This document shows, piece after piece, positions 15,310 to 23,041 of a DNA stretch of 43,967 bases (the stretch's first letter is position 1; every line of letters starts with the position of its first letter). Both the position numbers and the translations under genes were made by a program. Source of the stretch: JBBCJM01 sp037190175 (GTDB taxonomy: Bacteria > Pseudomonadota > Alphaproteobacteria > Rhodobacterales > Rhodobacteraceae); NCBI GenBank assembly GCA_037190175.1, contig JBBCJM010000173.1, forward strand, positions 1 through 43,967. Reading direction: 5' to 3'. The notes under the pieces were generated by a model. The model saw only the letters and a program-made list of their open reading frames with translations. It ran no database searches and was not told where the DNA came from.

Positions 15310-16366
15310 CGTGGTGGTCGAGGACCTGTCGCACAGCTTCGGCGGCTTCCGCGCGCTGCGGGGCATCTCGTTCACCATCCGCGACGGCGAGTTCTTCACG
15401 CTGGTAGGCCCCAGCGGCTGCGGCAAGTCCACCACGCTGATGGCGCTGGCGGGCCTCTTGCGTCCCACCGGGGGCAGGATCGCGGTGGGCGGGCGGGTGA
15501 TGCTGGACGCCGCCGCCGGCACCTTCGTGCGGCCCGAGGCGCGCAACATCGGGCTGATGTTCCAGTCCTATGCGCTGTGGCCGCACATGACGGTGCGGCG
15601 CAACCTGATGTTCCCGCTGTCGATCCGCAAGGTGCCCCGGGCCGAGGCCAACCGGCGCATCGACGAGGTTCTGGCGCTGGTCGAGATGCTGCCGCAGGCC
15701 GAACGGTTCCCGGGCGAGCTGTCGGGCGGCCAGCAGCAGCGCGTGGCGCTGGCGCGCACGCTGGTCTACGAACCCTCGATCCTGCTCTTGGACGAGCCGC
15801 TGTCGAACCTGGACGCCAAGCTGCGGGAACGGGCGCGGACCTGGCTGCGCGCCCTGCAGCGACGCACCGGGCTGACCACGGTCTATGTGACGCACGACCA
15901 GTCCGAGGCGCTGTCGCTCAGCGACCGGATGGCGGTGCTGAACAACGGCGAGATCGCGCAGATCGGCGATCCGCGGCAGATCTACCACCAGCCGGCGGAC
16001 CGTTTCGTGGCCGATTTCGTGGGCAAGATCAACCTGATCGCGGTCGAGGCGGGGCGCGAGGGCGGCCAGGCCGTGCTGCGGCTGGGCGACGGCCAGGCCC
16101 TGGCGCTGCCTGACGCCCCCGCCGGCCTCTGCGGCCCCGCCCGCATCGGCATCCGCCCCGAACGGCTGCGCCTCCTGGCGGCGGACGAGCCCGCGGGGGA
16201 CGGGCCGGTGATCCGGGGGCGGATCGTCAGCGCCTCCTTCGAAGGGGCGCGATACCTCTATGTCATCGCGGTGGGCGGCGACGAGATCCAGGTCGAGTCG
16301 GTCGATCCGCTGGAGCCGGGCGAGGTGCGGCTGGCGCTCAGCCCCTCGGCCATCGTCTGGCTGTGA
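15302..16366 (+). CDS. ABC importer ATPase
   Basis: A 354-residue ATPase of the spermidine/iron/sugar importer class. Walker A is GPSGCGKST near residue 37, the signature is LSGGQQQR near residue 140, and Walker B is ILLLDEP near residue 160, followed by the D-loop SNLDAKL and switch histidine TVYVTHD. The C-terminal third (about 240-354) is a TOBE-like regulatory domain (RIGIRPERLRLL). It overlaps the permease gene by eight bases, so the two are translated together. It powers the importer encoded by the two preceding genes. Confidence 0.9.
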   Translation: MADVVVEDLSHSFGGFRALRGISFTIRDGEFFTLVGPSGCGKSTTLMALAGLLRPTGGRIAVGGRVMLDAAAGTFVRPEARNIGLMFQSYALWPHMTVRRNLMFPLSIRKVPRAEANRRIDEVLALVEMLPQAERFPGELSGGQQQRVALARTLVYEPSILLLDEPLSNLDAKLRERARTWLRALQRRTGLTTVYVTHDQSEALSLSDRMAVLNNGEIAQIGDPRQIYHQPADRFVADFVGKINLIAVEAGREGGQAVLRLGDGQALALPDAPAGLCGPARIGIRPERLRLLAADEPAGDGPVIRGRIVSASFEGARYLYVIAVGGDEIQVESVDPLEPGEVRLALSPSAIVWL

Positions 16367-16397
16367 CCGGCCGGCAGGAAAAGCGCAGGAGGATGCG

Positions 16398-17774
16398 GTG
16401 AGAGAGATCCGTTTCGTGTCGGCAAGCGGCGGTCTGGGCGGCAACGGCGTGGACGAGGCCGCGCTGGAGGAGGCGACCCGCGGCGAGGTCGGCTTCATCG
16501 CCGCCGATGCCGGCAGCACCGACCTCGGCCCCTATTTCCTGGGCAGCGGCCGGCACGAATACGCCCGCTCCTCGATCAAGCGGGACCTGAAGCTGATGCT
16601 GGCCGCGGGGCGCCGGACGGGCGCGCCGGTCATCGTGGGCTCGGCCGGGATGGGCGGGGGCGACATCCAGGTGGACGAGTTGCTGGGCATCGCGCAGGAG
16701 GTGATGGCCGAGCTGGGCGGCCGGATGCGCACCGCCGTCATCCGCGCCGAGCAGGACCGCGATTACCTGAAATCCATGCTGGCCGCGGGCCGTATCCGCC
16801 CGCTGGACCCCGCCCCGCATTTCGACGCCGCGGTGATCGACCGCAGCGCCCATATCGTGGGGATGATGGGGGTCGAGCCGATCCAAGCCGCGCTGCGCGA
16901 CGGGGCCGAATTCGTGCTGGCCGGCCGGTGCAGCGATGCCGCGCTCTTCGCCGCCCTGCCGGTGATGCAGGGCTTCCCCGCCGGCCTCGCCTGGCATGCG
17001 GGCAAGATCCTGGAATGCAACACCGCCGCCTGCGTGGTGAAGGGCAAGGGGGTGATGACCGCCACGCTGGGCGGGGCGGATCTGGTGATCACCCCGGTCG
17101 GCAAGGGGCTGCGCTGCACCCCCCACAGCGTGGCGGCGCACGGGCTTTACGAGAACACCGACCCATACCTGCACCGCGAATGCTCCGGCACGCTGGACCT
17201 GACCCATTCGCGGATCGAGCCGGTGGACGACATCAGCGTGCGCATCCGCGGCAGCCAGTTCCACCCGGCCGAGGAGTACAGCGTCAAGCTCGAGGGCGCC
17301 GAACTGGTGGGTCACCAGACGCTGGCGATCTTCGGCATCCGCGACCCCTACATCATCGCCGAGCTGGACAGCTGGCTCGCCGAGATCGCGGCGGTGGTGC
17401 ACGACCGCATCGGCCAGTTGTTCCCCGAGGTGGGGCGCGAGACCTATCATATCCGCTTCCGCGTCTATGGCCGCGACGCGGTGATGGGCGCGCTGGAGCC
17501 CCGGCGGCACGAGCTGCCGCACGAGGTGGGCGTGGTGATGGAGGTCACCGCCCCCACGCAGGCGCTGGCCACCGACTTCGTGAAGCTCAGCCGCCAGCCG
17601 CTGCTGCACCAGCCGGTGGCGAAGTGGACGGGCTTCATCACCGGCGTGGCGATGCTGGGCACCCCGGGCTATCTGGAACGCGGGCCGGTCTATCGCTTCA
17701 ACGTCAACCACGTGGTGCTGCCGCGCGACCCGCTGGAGATGTTCCGCACCAGCTTCGTCGATCTCGGGCAGTAA
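16398..17774 (+). CDS. AtuA family protein (acyclic terpene utilisation; DUF1446)
   Basis: A 458-residue protein starting at GTG 16398, five bases after a perfect AGGAGG. IRFVSASGGLGGNG, FIAADAGSTDLGP, PVIVGSAGMGGG and FVLAGRCSDAALFAALP are the signatures of the AtuA (DUF1446) family. AtuA is named from the citronellol/geraniol pathway of Pseudomonas, but its reaction is not established. The genes that would define that pathway, such as geranyl-CoA carboxylase, are not here, so a terpene substrate should not be assumed. The gene follows the importer by 31 bases and is followed 15 bases later by DUF4387, its usual small partner. It is probably a cytoplasmic catabolic protein acting on the imported or oxygenated compound. 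Confidence 0.85.
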   Translation: MREIRFVSASGGLGGNGVDEAALEEATRGEVGFIAADAGSTDLGPYFLGSGRHEYARSSIKRDLKLMLAAGRRTGAPVIVGSAGMGGGDIQVDELLGIAQEVMAELGGRMRTAVIRAEQDRDYLKSMLAAGRIRPLDPAPHFDAAVIDRSAHIVGMMGVEPIQAALRDGAEFVLAGRCSDAALFAALPVMQGFPAGLAWHAGKILECNTAACVVKGKGVMTATLGGADLVITPVGKGLRCTPHSVAAHGLYENTDPYLHRECSGTLDLTHSRIEPVDDISVRIRGSQFHPAEEYSVKLEGAELVGHQTLAIFGIRDPYIIAELDSWLAEIAAVVHDRIGQLFPEVGRETYHIRFRVYGRDAVMGALEPRRHELPHEVGVVMEVTAPTQALATDFVKLSRQPLLHQPVAKWTGFITGVAMLGTPGYLERGPVYRFNVNHVVLPRDPLEMFRTSFVDLGQ

Positions 17775-17789
17775 GGGGGAGGCCCGGCC

Positions 17790-18098
17790 ATGAAACTCGC
17801 CGATCTCAGCAACTTCATCCGCAGCAAGAACGCCGGCCCCTTCTCGCTGACCTTCGACATCCTGTTCGGAGAGGAAGCCGCCTACCGGCGGGTGCGGGAT
17901 TCGGGGGCGATCAGCCCGGCGATGGTGGCCGCGGCCTATGGCTGCCCGCAGGACAAGGTGCGGATCTTCCACTGCGACCCGATCCTGGCCATCAAGGTCT
18001 CGATCCCCCGCCCGGTGTTCCAGGGCGAGTTGGACGACGCCGACATGCTGGGCGGCCAGCAATACGCGCCCTTCCTCGACCTGGAGATCCCGGGCTGA
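17790..18098 (+). CDS. DUF4387 protein, AtuA partner
   Basis: A 102-residue acidic protein with LADLSNFIRSKNAGPFSLTFD at the N-terminus and a conserved FHCDPILAIKVSIPRP block near residue 60. This matches DUF4387, a small family encoded directly after AtuA genes. No signal peptide or membrane segment. The constant pairing suggests a two-subunit protein complex. GGGGGAGG precedes the ATG. It ends four bases before the stop of the convergent dehydrogenase/hydratase gene. Function unknown. Confidence 0.85.
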   Translation: MKLADLSNFIRSKNAGPFSLTFDILFGEEAAYRRVRDSGAISPAMVAAAYGCPQDKVRIFHCDPILAIKVSIPRPVFQGELDDADMLGGQQYAPFLDLEIPG

Positions 18099-18102
18099 GA
18101 TA

Positions 18103-20223
18103 TCAACGCTTCAGGAACGCCGCGATCCGTGTCCTGGCGGCGGGGCCGGCGGCAAGGTCCACCGCGGCCCGGCGTTCCAGGGCCATCATCTCCGCCTCGC
18201 TCAGGTGGCCCGCCTCGCCGCCGCACAGCACGGCGGCGATGGTGGCGGCCATGCCGCGCTCGTCCTCGCCCGCGCCGGGGCTTAGCCGCGCCATCAGCCG
18301 GGCCTGCTCCGCCGCGCCGCCCGTGGGGATCGCGGCCTGGGGCGGCGGGGCATAGCCTTCGGCCAGCCGCAGCGCCTCGGCCCGGGCGAAGGGCAAGAGG
18401 TCGTCGCGATGCATGACCACGCCATCCGCCGGCCGCAGCAGCCGCGCGGTGCGGGCCTGCGGGGCGGAACCCGCGACCATCCCGCTGCGCAGCGCCTCGA
18501 AGGCGGCGGCCAGCGGGTCGGGCCCGCCCGCCTGAAGGTGGCGCAGCAGGGTCTGGGTGCAGCCGCCCCAGCCGGGCAGCAGGCCCAGCTTCGCCTCGGG
18601 CAGGCCGATCTGCGTCTCGGCATGGGCGACGATCCGGTCGGCGTGCAGCATCAGCTCGCAGCCGCCGCCCAAAGCCACGCCATGCACCGCCGCCACCACC
18701 GGGATCGGCGCATATTTCAGCGCCAGGAACAGGTGCTGGCCGCGGGCGACGAAAGCCTCCATCCCCGTGAAGTCGCCGCGCTCGATGAAGCCCGCGAAGA
18801 AGGCCAGGTCGGCGCCGGCGGAAAACCCGCGCGGATCGTCGCCGGCCAGCACCAGCGCGCGGAAATCGCGGGTGGCGCGGTCGATGGCCGGTTCCAGCAG
18901 CTCCAGCACCGGGCCCGAGAGCGTGCCCATCCGGGTGGCGAGCGCGAAGCAGGCCACGCCCTCGCCCAGATCCCGCAAGGAGGCGGCGGGGTTGGAGATC
19001 ACCGTTTCGGCCCGGGTGACGATCGCCGGGGCCGACCCTTGGGCCGCGGCCAGCCCCGCGCGTTCGGCCAGCCGGAACGGCCCCTCGCGCCAGGAATAGC
19101 CCAGCTCGATGGCGGTATCTATCGCGCCCAGGTCTTCGGCGATGTCCGGCCCGTGTTCGGTCGCATAGGCCAGCACCTGCGTCAGCACCGCGGCGGCATA
19201 GCGGCCCAGTCGCCCGGGGTCGGCCACCAGCGCGGCCGGATCGCCGGGCGGGGCGGGCTCCACCGCCGCCAGCGGGCGATAGGCGCCGGTCGCCAGATCC
19301 AGCGCCTCGCGCGTGCCATCCGGCAGCCGGCGGTAGAAGCCCACGCCGCTCTTGCGCCCGAACCGGCCTGCGGCCAGCAGGTCGCGGATCACGTCCCAGC
19401 CGGGCAGGTCATGGGACTGCAGGGCGTCGCCCGCCGGCAGGGTAGCCATCAGGCTGCCCCAGACATGCGGCACCAGGTCGATCCCCACGAGATCGAGCAG
19501 CCCGAACACCCCCGTCCGCGGGATGCCCAGCGCGGCATGCACCGCGTCGGCCTCTTCCACGCTCAGCCCCATCCGCGCGGCCTCGCGCGCGGCGGCGGCG
19601 ATCCAGAAACAGCCGATGCGGTTGGCGATGAAGCCCGGGGTGTCGCGGCAGGACACCACGGTCTTGCCCAGCACGGTGCGGGCGGCGGTCTCGGCGCGGG
19701 CCAGCAGATCGGCGGGCGTGTCGGGGGTGGTGACGAACTCCACCAGCCGCATGTGGCGGGGCGGGTTGAAGAAATGGCTGATGATGAAGTCGCGGGCGAA
19801 ATCCGCGGGCAGGCCCTCGACCAGCGCGGCGCGGCGGATGGTCGAGGTGTTGGAGGACACGATGCATCCCGGCCGCCGCACCGCCGCGATGCGGGCGAAG
19901 AGGTCGCGCTTGATGCCAAGGTCCTCGATCACCGCCTCGACGATCCAGCCGGCCCCGGCCAGCCGGTCGAGATGATCCGCGGTATTGCCCGGCCGCACCA
20001 GGTCCGCCGCCGCCGGGTCCATGAAGCCGCCGGCCTTGAGCTGCCGGGAGATCCCGGCCTTGGCCGGGCCGTCACGGTCCTCGGCGCCGGGGATGTCCAA
20101 GAGGTCGACCGGCACCCCGGCATTGGCGAATTGCGCGGCGATCCCCGCGCCCATCGAACCGGCGCCGATCACCGCGGCGCGGGCAAGGCCGATTTCCGTC
20201 ACGCCGAGGGCAGGAATGGTCAT
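18103..20223 (-). CDS. 3-hydroxyacyl-CoA dehydrogenase / enoyl-CoA hydratase fusion
   Basis: A 706-residue bifunctional beta-oxidation protein with dehydrogenase first and hydratase last, the FadN/YusL order rather than the FadB order. The NAD fold shows AAVIGAGSMGAGIAAQFANA near residues 15-34, then SSNTST, the catalytic histidine in IISHFFNPPRHM and CRDTPGFIANRI. The C-terminal crotonase domain keeps both glutamates (GGGCELMLHAD and GLPEAKLGLLPGWGG), so it should be an active hydratase. It converts enoyl-CoA to 3-ketoacyl-CoA, supplying the thiolases encoded rightward. Start at ATG 20223 has AGGAGA eight bases upstream. It follows the nitronate monooxygenase-like gene by eight bases in the same leftward operon. 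Confidence 0.92.
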   Translation of the reverse strand: MTIPALGVTEIGLARAAVIGAGSMGAGIAAQFANAGVPVDLLDIPGAEDRDGPAKAGISRQLKAGGFMDPAAADLVRPGNTADHLDRLAGAGWIVEAVIEDLGIKRDLFARIAAVRRPGCIVSSNTSTIRRAALVEGLPADFARDFIISHFFNPPRHMRLVEFVTTPDTPADLLARAETAARTVLGKTVVSCRDTPGFIANRIGCFWIAAAAREAARMGLSVEEADAVHAALGIPRTGVFGLLDLVGIDLVPHVWGSLMATLPAGDALQSHDLPGWDVIRDLLAAGRFGRKSGVGFYRRLPDGTREALDLATGAYRPLAAVEPAPPGDPAALVADPGRLGRYAAAVLTQVLAYATEHGPDIAEDLGAIDTAIELGYSWREGPFRLAERAGLAAAQGSAPAIVTRAETVISNPAASLRDLGEGVACFALATRMGTLSGPVLELLEPAIDRATRDFRALVLAGDDPRGFSAGADLAFFAGFIERGDFTGMEAFVARGQHLFLALKYAPIPVVAAVHGVALGGGCELMLHADRIVAHAETQIGLPEAKLGLLPGWGGCTQTLLRHLQAGGPDPLAAAFEALRSGMVAGSAPQARTARLLRPADGVVMHRDDLLPFARAEALRLAEGYAPPPQAAIPTGGAAEQARLMARLSPGAGEDERGMAATIAAVLCGGEAGHLSEAEMMALERRAAVDLAAGPAARTRIAAFLKR

Positions 20224-20231
20224 GGCGTCTC

Positions 20232-21173
20232 CTATCGTCCGGCGAAGGGGTCGGCGGCCAGCCGCGCCACCGCCTCGGCATATTCCGCGGCCAGCCGGTC
20301 GCACAGCTCGGCCGCGCCCGGCACGTCGTCGAAGGCCGCGACCCCCTGGCCCGCCGACCAGACGTTCTTCCACGCCCTGGCCTCGGACTGCATGTCGAGC
20401 GTGCCGTGGGAGGGCAGGTTCTCGGGGTCGAGCCCCGCGGCGACCAGGCTGGGCCGCAGGAAGTTCGCGGCCACCCCGGAGATCGCCGGGGTGTAGAAGA
20501 TGTCGGCGGCCCGCGCTTCGGCGGTCATCCGCTTCTGCTCCTCGCTGACCGTCGCCTCGCGCGTGGCGAGAAAGCGGGTGCCCATATAGGCGAGGTCGGC
20601 CCCCATGGCGCGCGCCGCCACGATCTGCGCCCCGGTGGAAATGGCCCCCGACAGCGCGATGGCGCCCCCGAAGAACGACCGGATCTCGGCCACCAGCGCG
20701 AAGGGCGACAGGGTGCCGGCGTGCCCCCCCGCCCCGGCGCAGACGGCGACGATGCCGTCCACCCCGGCCTCGGCCGCCTTTTCGGCATGGCGGCGGCCGA
20801 TCACGTCATGGAACACCAGCCCGCCATAGGAATGCACCGCCTCGACCACATCCTTCACCGCGCCCAGCGAGGTGATCACCAGCGGCACCTTGCGGCGCAC
20901 CACCTCCTCCAGGTCGGCGGCCAGCCGGGGGTTCGAGCGGTGGACGATCAGGTTGACCCCATAGGGCGCGGCCCCGGGATGGGCGGAGAGCCGGGCCTCG
21001 ATCTGCTCCAGCCAGTCGGCGAAGCCCGCCGTGCTGCGCGCGTTCAGCGCCGGGAAGGTGCCGACGAGGCCGGATCGCGAGACCTCGACCACCAGGTCGA
21101 CGCCCGAGGTCAGGAACATCGGCGCGGCGATGGCGGGCAGGCGCAGGCCGGCAAACAGCGGCGGCATCGTCAT
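20232..21173 (-). CDS. Nitronate monooxygenase-like flavoprotein
   Basis: A 313-residue FMN TIM-barrel protein of the nitronate monooxygenase/2-nitropropane dioxygenase family. LPAIAAPMFLTSGVDL near residue 12, VCAGAGGHAGTLSP near residue 145 (with the conserved histidine) and the phosphate-binding run GAISTGAQIVAARAMGADLAYMG near residue 177 support this. Family members oxidise alkyl nitronates or act as NAD(P)H-flavin reductases or other oxidoreductases, so the name is only a class label. Its location between tetR and a beta-oxidation fusion gene suggests a role with acyl-CoA substrates. It starts one base after the tetR stop, with GGGAAGGA as ribosome site. Confidence 0.85.
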   Translation of the reverse strand: MTMPPLFAGLRLPAIAAPMFLTSGVDLVVEVSRSGLVGTFPALNARSTAGFADWLEQIEARLSAHPGAAPYGVNLIVHRSNPRLAADLEEVVRRKVPLVITSLGAVKDVVEAVHSYGGLVFHDVIGRRHAEKAAEAGVDGIVAVCAGAGGHAGTLSPFALVAEIRSFFGGAIALSGAISTGAQIVAARAMGADLAYMGTRFLATREATVSEEQKRMTAEARAADIFYTPAISGVAANFLRPSLVAAGLDPENLPSHGTLDMQSEARAWKNVWSAGQGVAAFDDVPGAAELCDRLAAEYAEAVARLAADPFAGR

Positions 21174-21174
21174 G

Positions 21175-21819
21175 TCAGGATCCTTCCCTTGCGATCATCC
21201 CGTCCATCAGCACCGCGACGGTGGCGCGCGCGATCTTTTCGCGGCTGTCGGGCCCGGCGGGGTCGAACCACTGGCCCAGGCTGTTGAGCGCGCCCGCGGC
21301 GGTGAAGGCGGCGATGCGCGCATCCGCCACCGCCAGCGTTCCGTCCGCCTGCCCCTCGGCGATCACCCCGCGCAGGATGCCGTCGATCTCGCGCTTCAGC
21401 GCGCGGAACCGGGCGCGGCTGTCGGGAGCCAGCAGGTGGTCCTGCGTGCGGGCCACGCAGATGCCGAAGTCGTCGGTGATCAGCACGCCATAGGCGACCA
21501 GCACCGCCGCCAGCCGCTGCGCCCCGGTGCCGCCCTGCGCGCTGGCTTGCCGCGCCGCCTCGGCCAGACCGTCGAGGCCCCGGCGCACGCATTCGAACAG
21601 AATCTCGTCCTTGTTGGCGAAGTAGTGATAGATCGTGGGCTTCGTCACGCTCAGCGCGGTCGCCACGTCGTCCAGCGCGGTGGCGTGATAGCCGCGGGTG
21701 TTGAACAGCCGCGCGGCGGCCAGCAGCACCGCCTCGCGCTTGGCCTCGCGCTCGCGCTCGCGCCGGTCCGCGCCGGGCCAGAGGGCTGTCGCCTGTTTGC
21801 CTGACAAGGGTCTTGCCAT
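21175..21819 (-). CDS. TetR-family regulator of the beta-oxidation cluster
   Basis: A 214-residue regulator. The N-terminal helix-turn-helix (RLFNTRGYHATALDDVATAL, then VTKPTIYHYFANKDEILFEC) is a standard TetR domain near residues 25-75. The C-terminal half is helical and would hold the ligand pocket. TetR regulators in beta-oxidation clusters (PsrA, FadR and LiuR types) usually release DNA on binding acyl-CoA. It is divergent from the acyl-CoA dehydrogenase gene and is first in the leftward operon, so it likely represses both directions and itself. The gap between the divergent starts carries repeated operator-like elements (21825-21857). ATG 21819 chosen because longer forms would run across those elements. 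Confidence 0.9.
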   Translation of the reverse strand: MARPLSGKQATALWPGADRREREREAKREAVLLAAARLFNTRGYHATALDDVATALSVTKPTIYHYFANKDEILFECVRRGLDGLAEAARQASAQGGTGAQRLAAVLVAYGVLITDDFGICVARTQDHLLAPDSRARFRALKREIDGILRGVIAEGQADGTLAVADARIAAFTAAGALNSLGQWFDPAGPDSREKIARATVAVLMDGMIAREGS

Positions 21820-21824
21820 CCCGC

Positions 21825-21857
21825 TATACTCACGGGTATGCCGTATACTGCCGGGTA
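21825..21857. promoter_or_regulatory. Tandem operator-like repeats between tetR and acyl-CoA dehydrogenase genes
   Basis: TATACT-N3-GGGTA occurs twice (21825-21838 and 21844-21857), 19 bases apart. Each contains a TAC...GTA near-palindrome; the first (ATACTCACGGGTAT) matches its own reverse complement at 10 of 14 positions. TATAC (21825-21829) and GTATA (21843-21847) also face each other. The elements lie directly between the divergent starts, where a TetR dimer pair would block both promoters. The TATACT copies could also serve as -10 boxes. Confidence 0.5.
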
Positions 21858-21891
21858 ACATGCTGTCAACCGCCCGGGCCGGGAGGCGACG

Positions 21892-23025
21892 ATGATCCTG
21901 ACCGAGGAACAGGCGATGGTGCGCGACATGGCGCGCCGCTTCGCCCGCGAACGCCTGGCGCCCCATGCCGCCGAATGGGACCGCGACCGCGGTTTCCCGC
22001 GCGAGGTGATCGCCGAGATGGGCGCGCTGGGCCTGATGGGGATGCTGGTGCCCGAGGATAGGGGCGGCGCGATGCTGGACCATGTGGCCTATGCCGCCGC
22101 GCTGATGGAGATCGCCGCGGGCAGCGGCGCGATTTCCACCATCGTCTCGGTGCACAATTCGGTCGGCTGCGTGCCTGTGCTGCGCTATGGCACCCCGGCG
22201 CAGCAGGACGAATACCTGCGCCCGATGGCCCGCGGCGAAAGCCTCGGCGCCTTCTGCCTGACCGAGCCGCAGGCGGGGTCCGACGCCGCCGCCCTGCGCA
22301 CCCGCGCGGTGCGGACGAACGGGGGCTGGGTGCTGAACGGGGTGAAGCAGTTCATCACCTCGGGGTCCACCGCCGATATCGCCATCGTCTTCGCGGTGAC
22401 CGACCCGGAGGCGGGCAAGAAGGGCATCTCGGCCTTCATCGTGCCGACTTCGACCCCCGGCTACCGGGTGGCCTCGCTCGAACGCAAGACCGGCCAGCAC
22501 CTGTCCGACACCGCGCAGATCGCGCTGGAGGATTGCGAGATCCCGGCGGAAAACCTGCTGGGGGAGGAGGGGCAGGGCTACCGCATCGCGCTGTCGAACC
22601 TCGAGGGCGGGCGGATCGGCATCGCGGCGCAGGCGGTGGGCATGGCGCAGGCGGCGCTGGACGCGGCGCTGGCCTATGCGCAGGACCGCCACAGCATGGG
22701 CAAGCCGCTGATCGGCCATCAGGCCATCGCCTTCCGCCTGGCCGACATGGCGACGCAGGTCGAGGCCGGGCGGCAGATCGTGCTGCACGCCGCCGCCACC
22801 CGCGACGCCGGCCTGCCGGCCTTGCAGGCGGCCTCGATGGCCAAGCTCTTCGCCTCGGAAATGGCCGAGAAGGTCTGTTCCGACGCGATCCAGATCTTCG
22901 GCGGCTATGGCTATACTGAGGATTTCCCCGTCGAACGCATCTGGCGCGACGTGCGCGTCTGCCAGATCTACGAAGGCACCAGCGACATCCAGCGCATGGT
23001 GATCGCGCGGAGCCTTGTTTCGTGA
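21892..23025 (+). CDS. Acyl-CoA dehydrogenase (short-chain type)
   Basis: A 377-residue acyl-CoA dehydrogenase of classic length. FCLTEPQAGSDAAALRTRA (flavin and substrate binding, near residue 117), FITSGSTAD, RHSMGKPLIGHQ, QIFGGYGYTEDFPVER and the catalytic glutamate in IYEGTSDIQRM near residue 364 are all present. It oxidises acyl-CoA to 2-enoyl-CoA, with electrons going to ETF. It is the first gene of the rightward operon controlled by the divergent tetR, preceded by GGGAGG. Its active-site arrangement differs from the dehydrogenase at 7248-8411, implying different substrates. Confidence 0.93.
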   Translation: MILTEEQAMVRDMARRFARERLAPHAAEWDRDRGFPREVIAEMGALGLMGMLVPEDRGGAMLDHVAYAAALMEIAAGSGAISTIVSVHNSVGCVPVLRYGTPAQQDEYLRPMARGESLGAFCLTEPQAGSDAAALRTRAVRTNGGWVLNGVKQFITSGSTADIAIVFAVTDPEAGKKGISAFIVPTSTPGYRVASLERKTGQHLSDTAQIALEDCEIPAENLLGEEGQGYRIALSNLEGGRIGIAAQAVGMAQAALDAALAYAQDRHSMGKPLIGHQAIAFRLADMATQVEAGRQIVLHAAATRDAGLPALQAASMAKLFASEMAEKVCSDAIQIFGGYGYTEDFPVERIWRDVRVCQIYEGTSDIQRMVIARSLVS

Positions 23026-23041
23026 GCCCAGGAGGCCGCCC

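Noticed and set aside
12341..16366. Ferric iron importer
   Set aside because: The family resembles iron(III) importers, but I see no paired tyrosine ligands, and linkage to a monooxygenase and AtuA favours an organic substrate.
16398..18098. Terpene (citronellol/geraniol) pathway
   Set aside because: Only AtuA-like genes are present; geranyl-CoA carboxylase subunits and the AtuB/AtuD/AtuE set are not seen.
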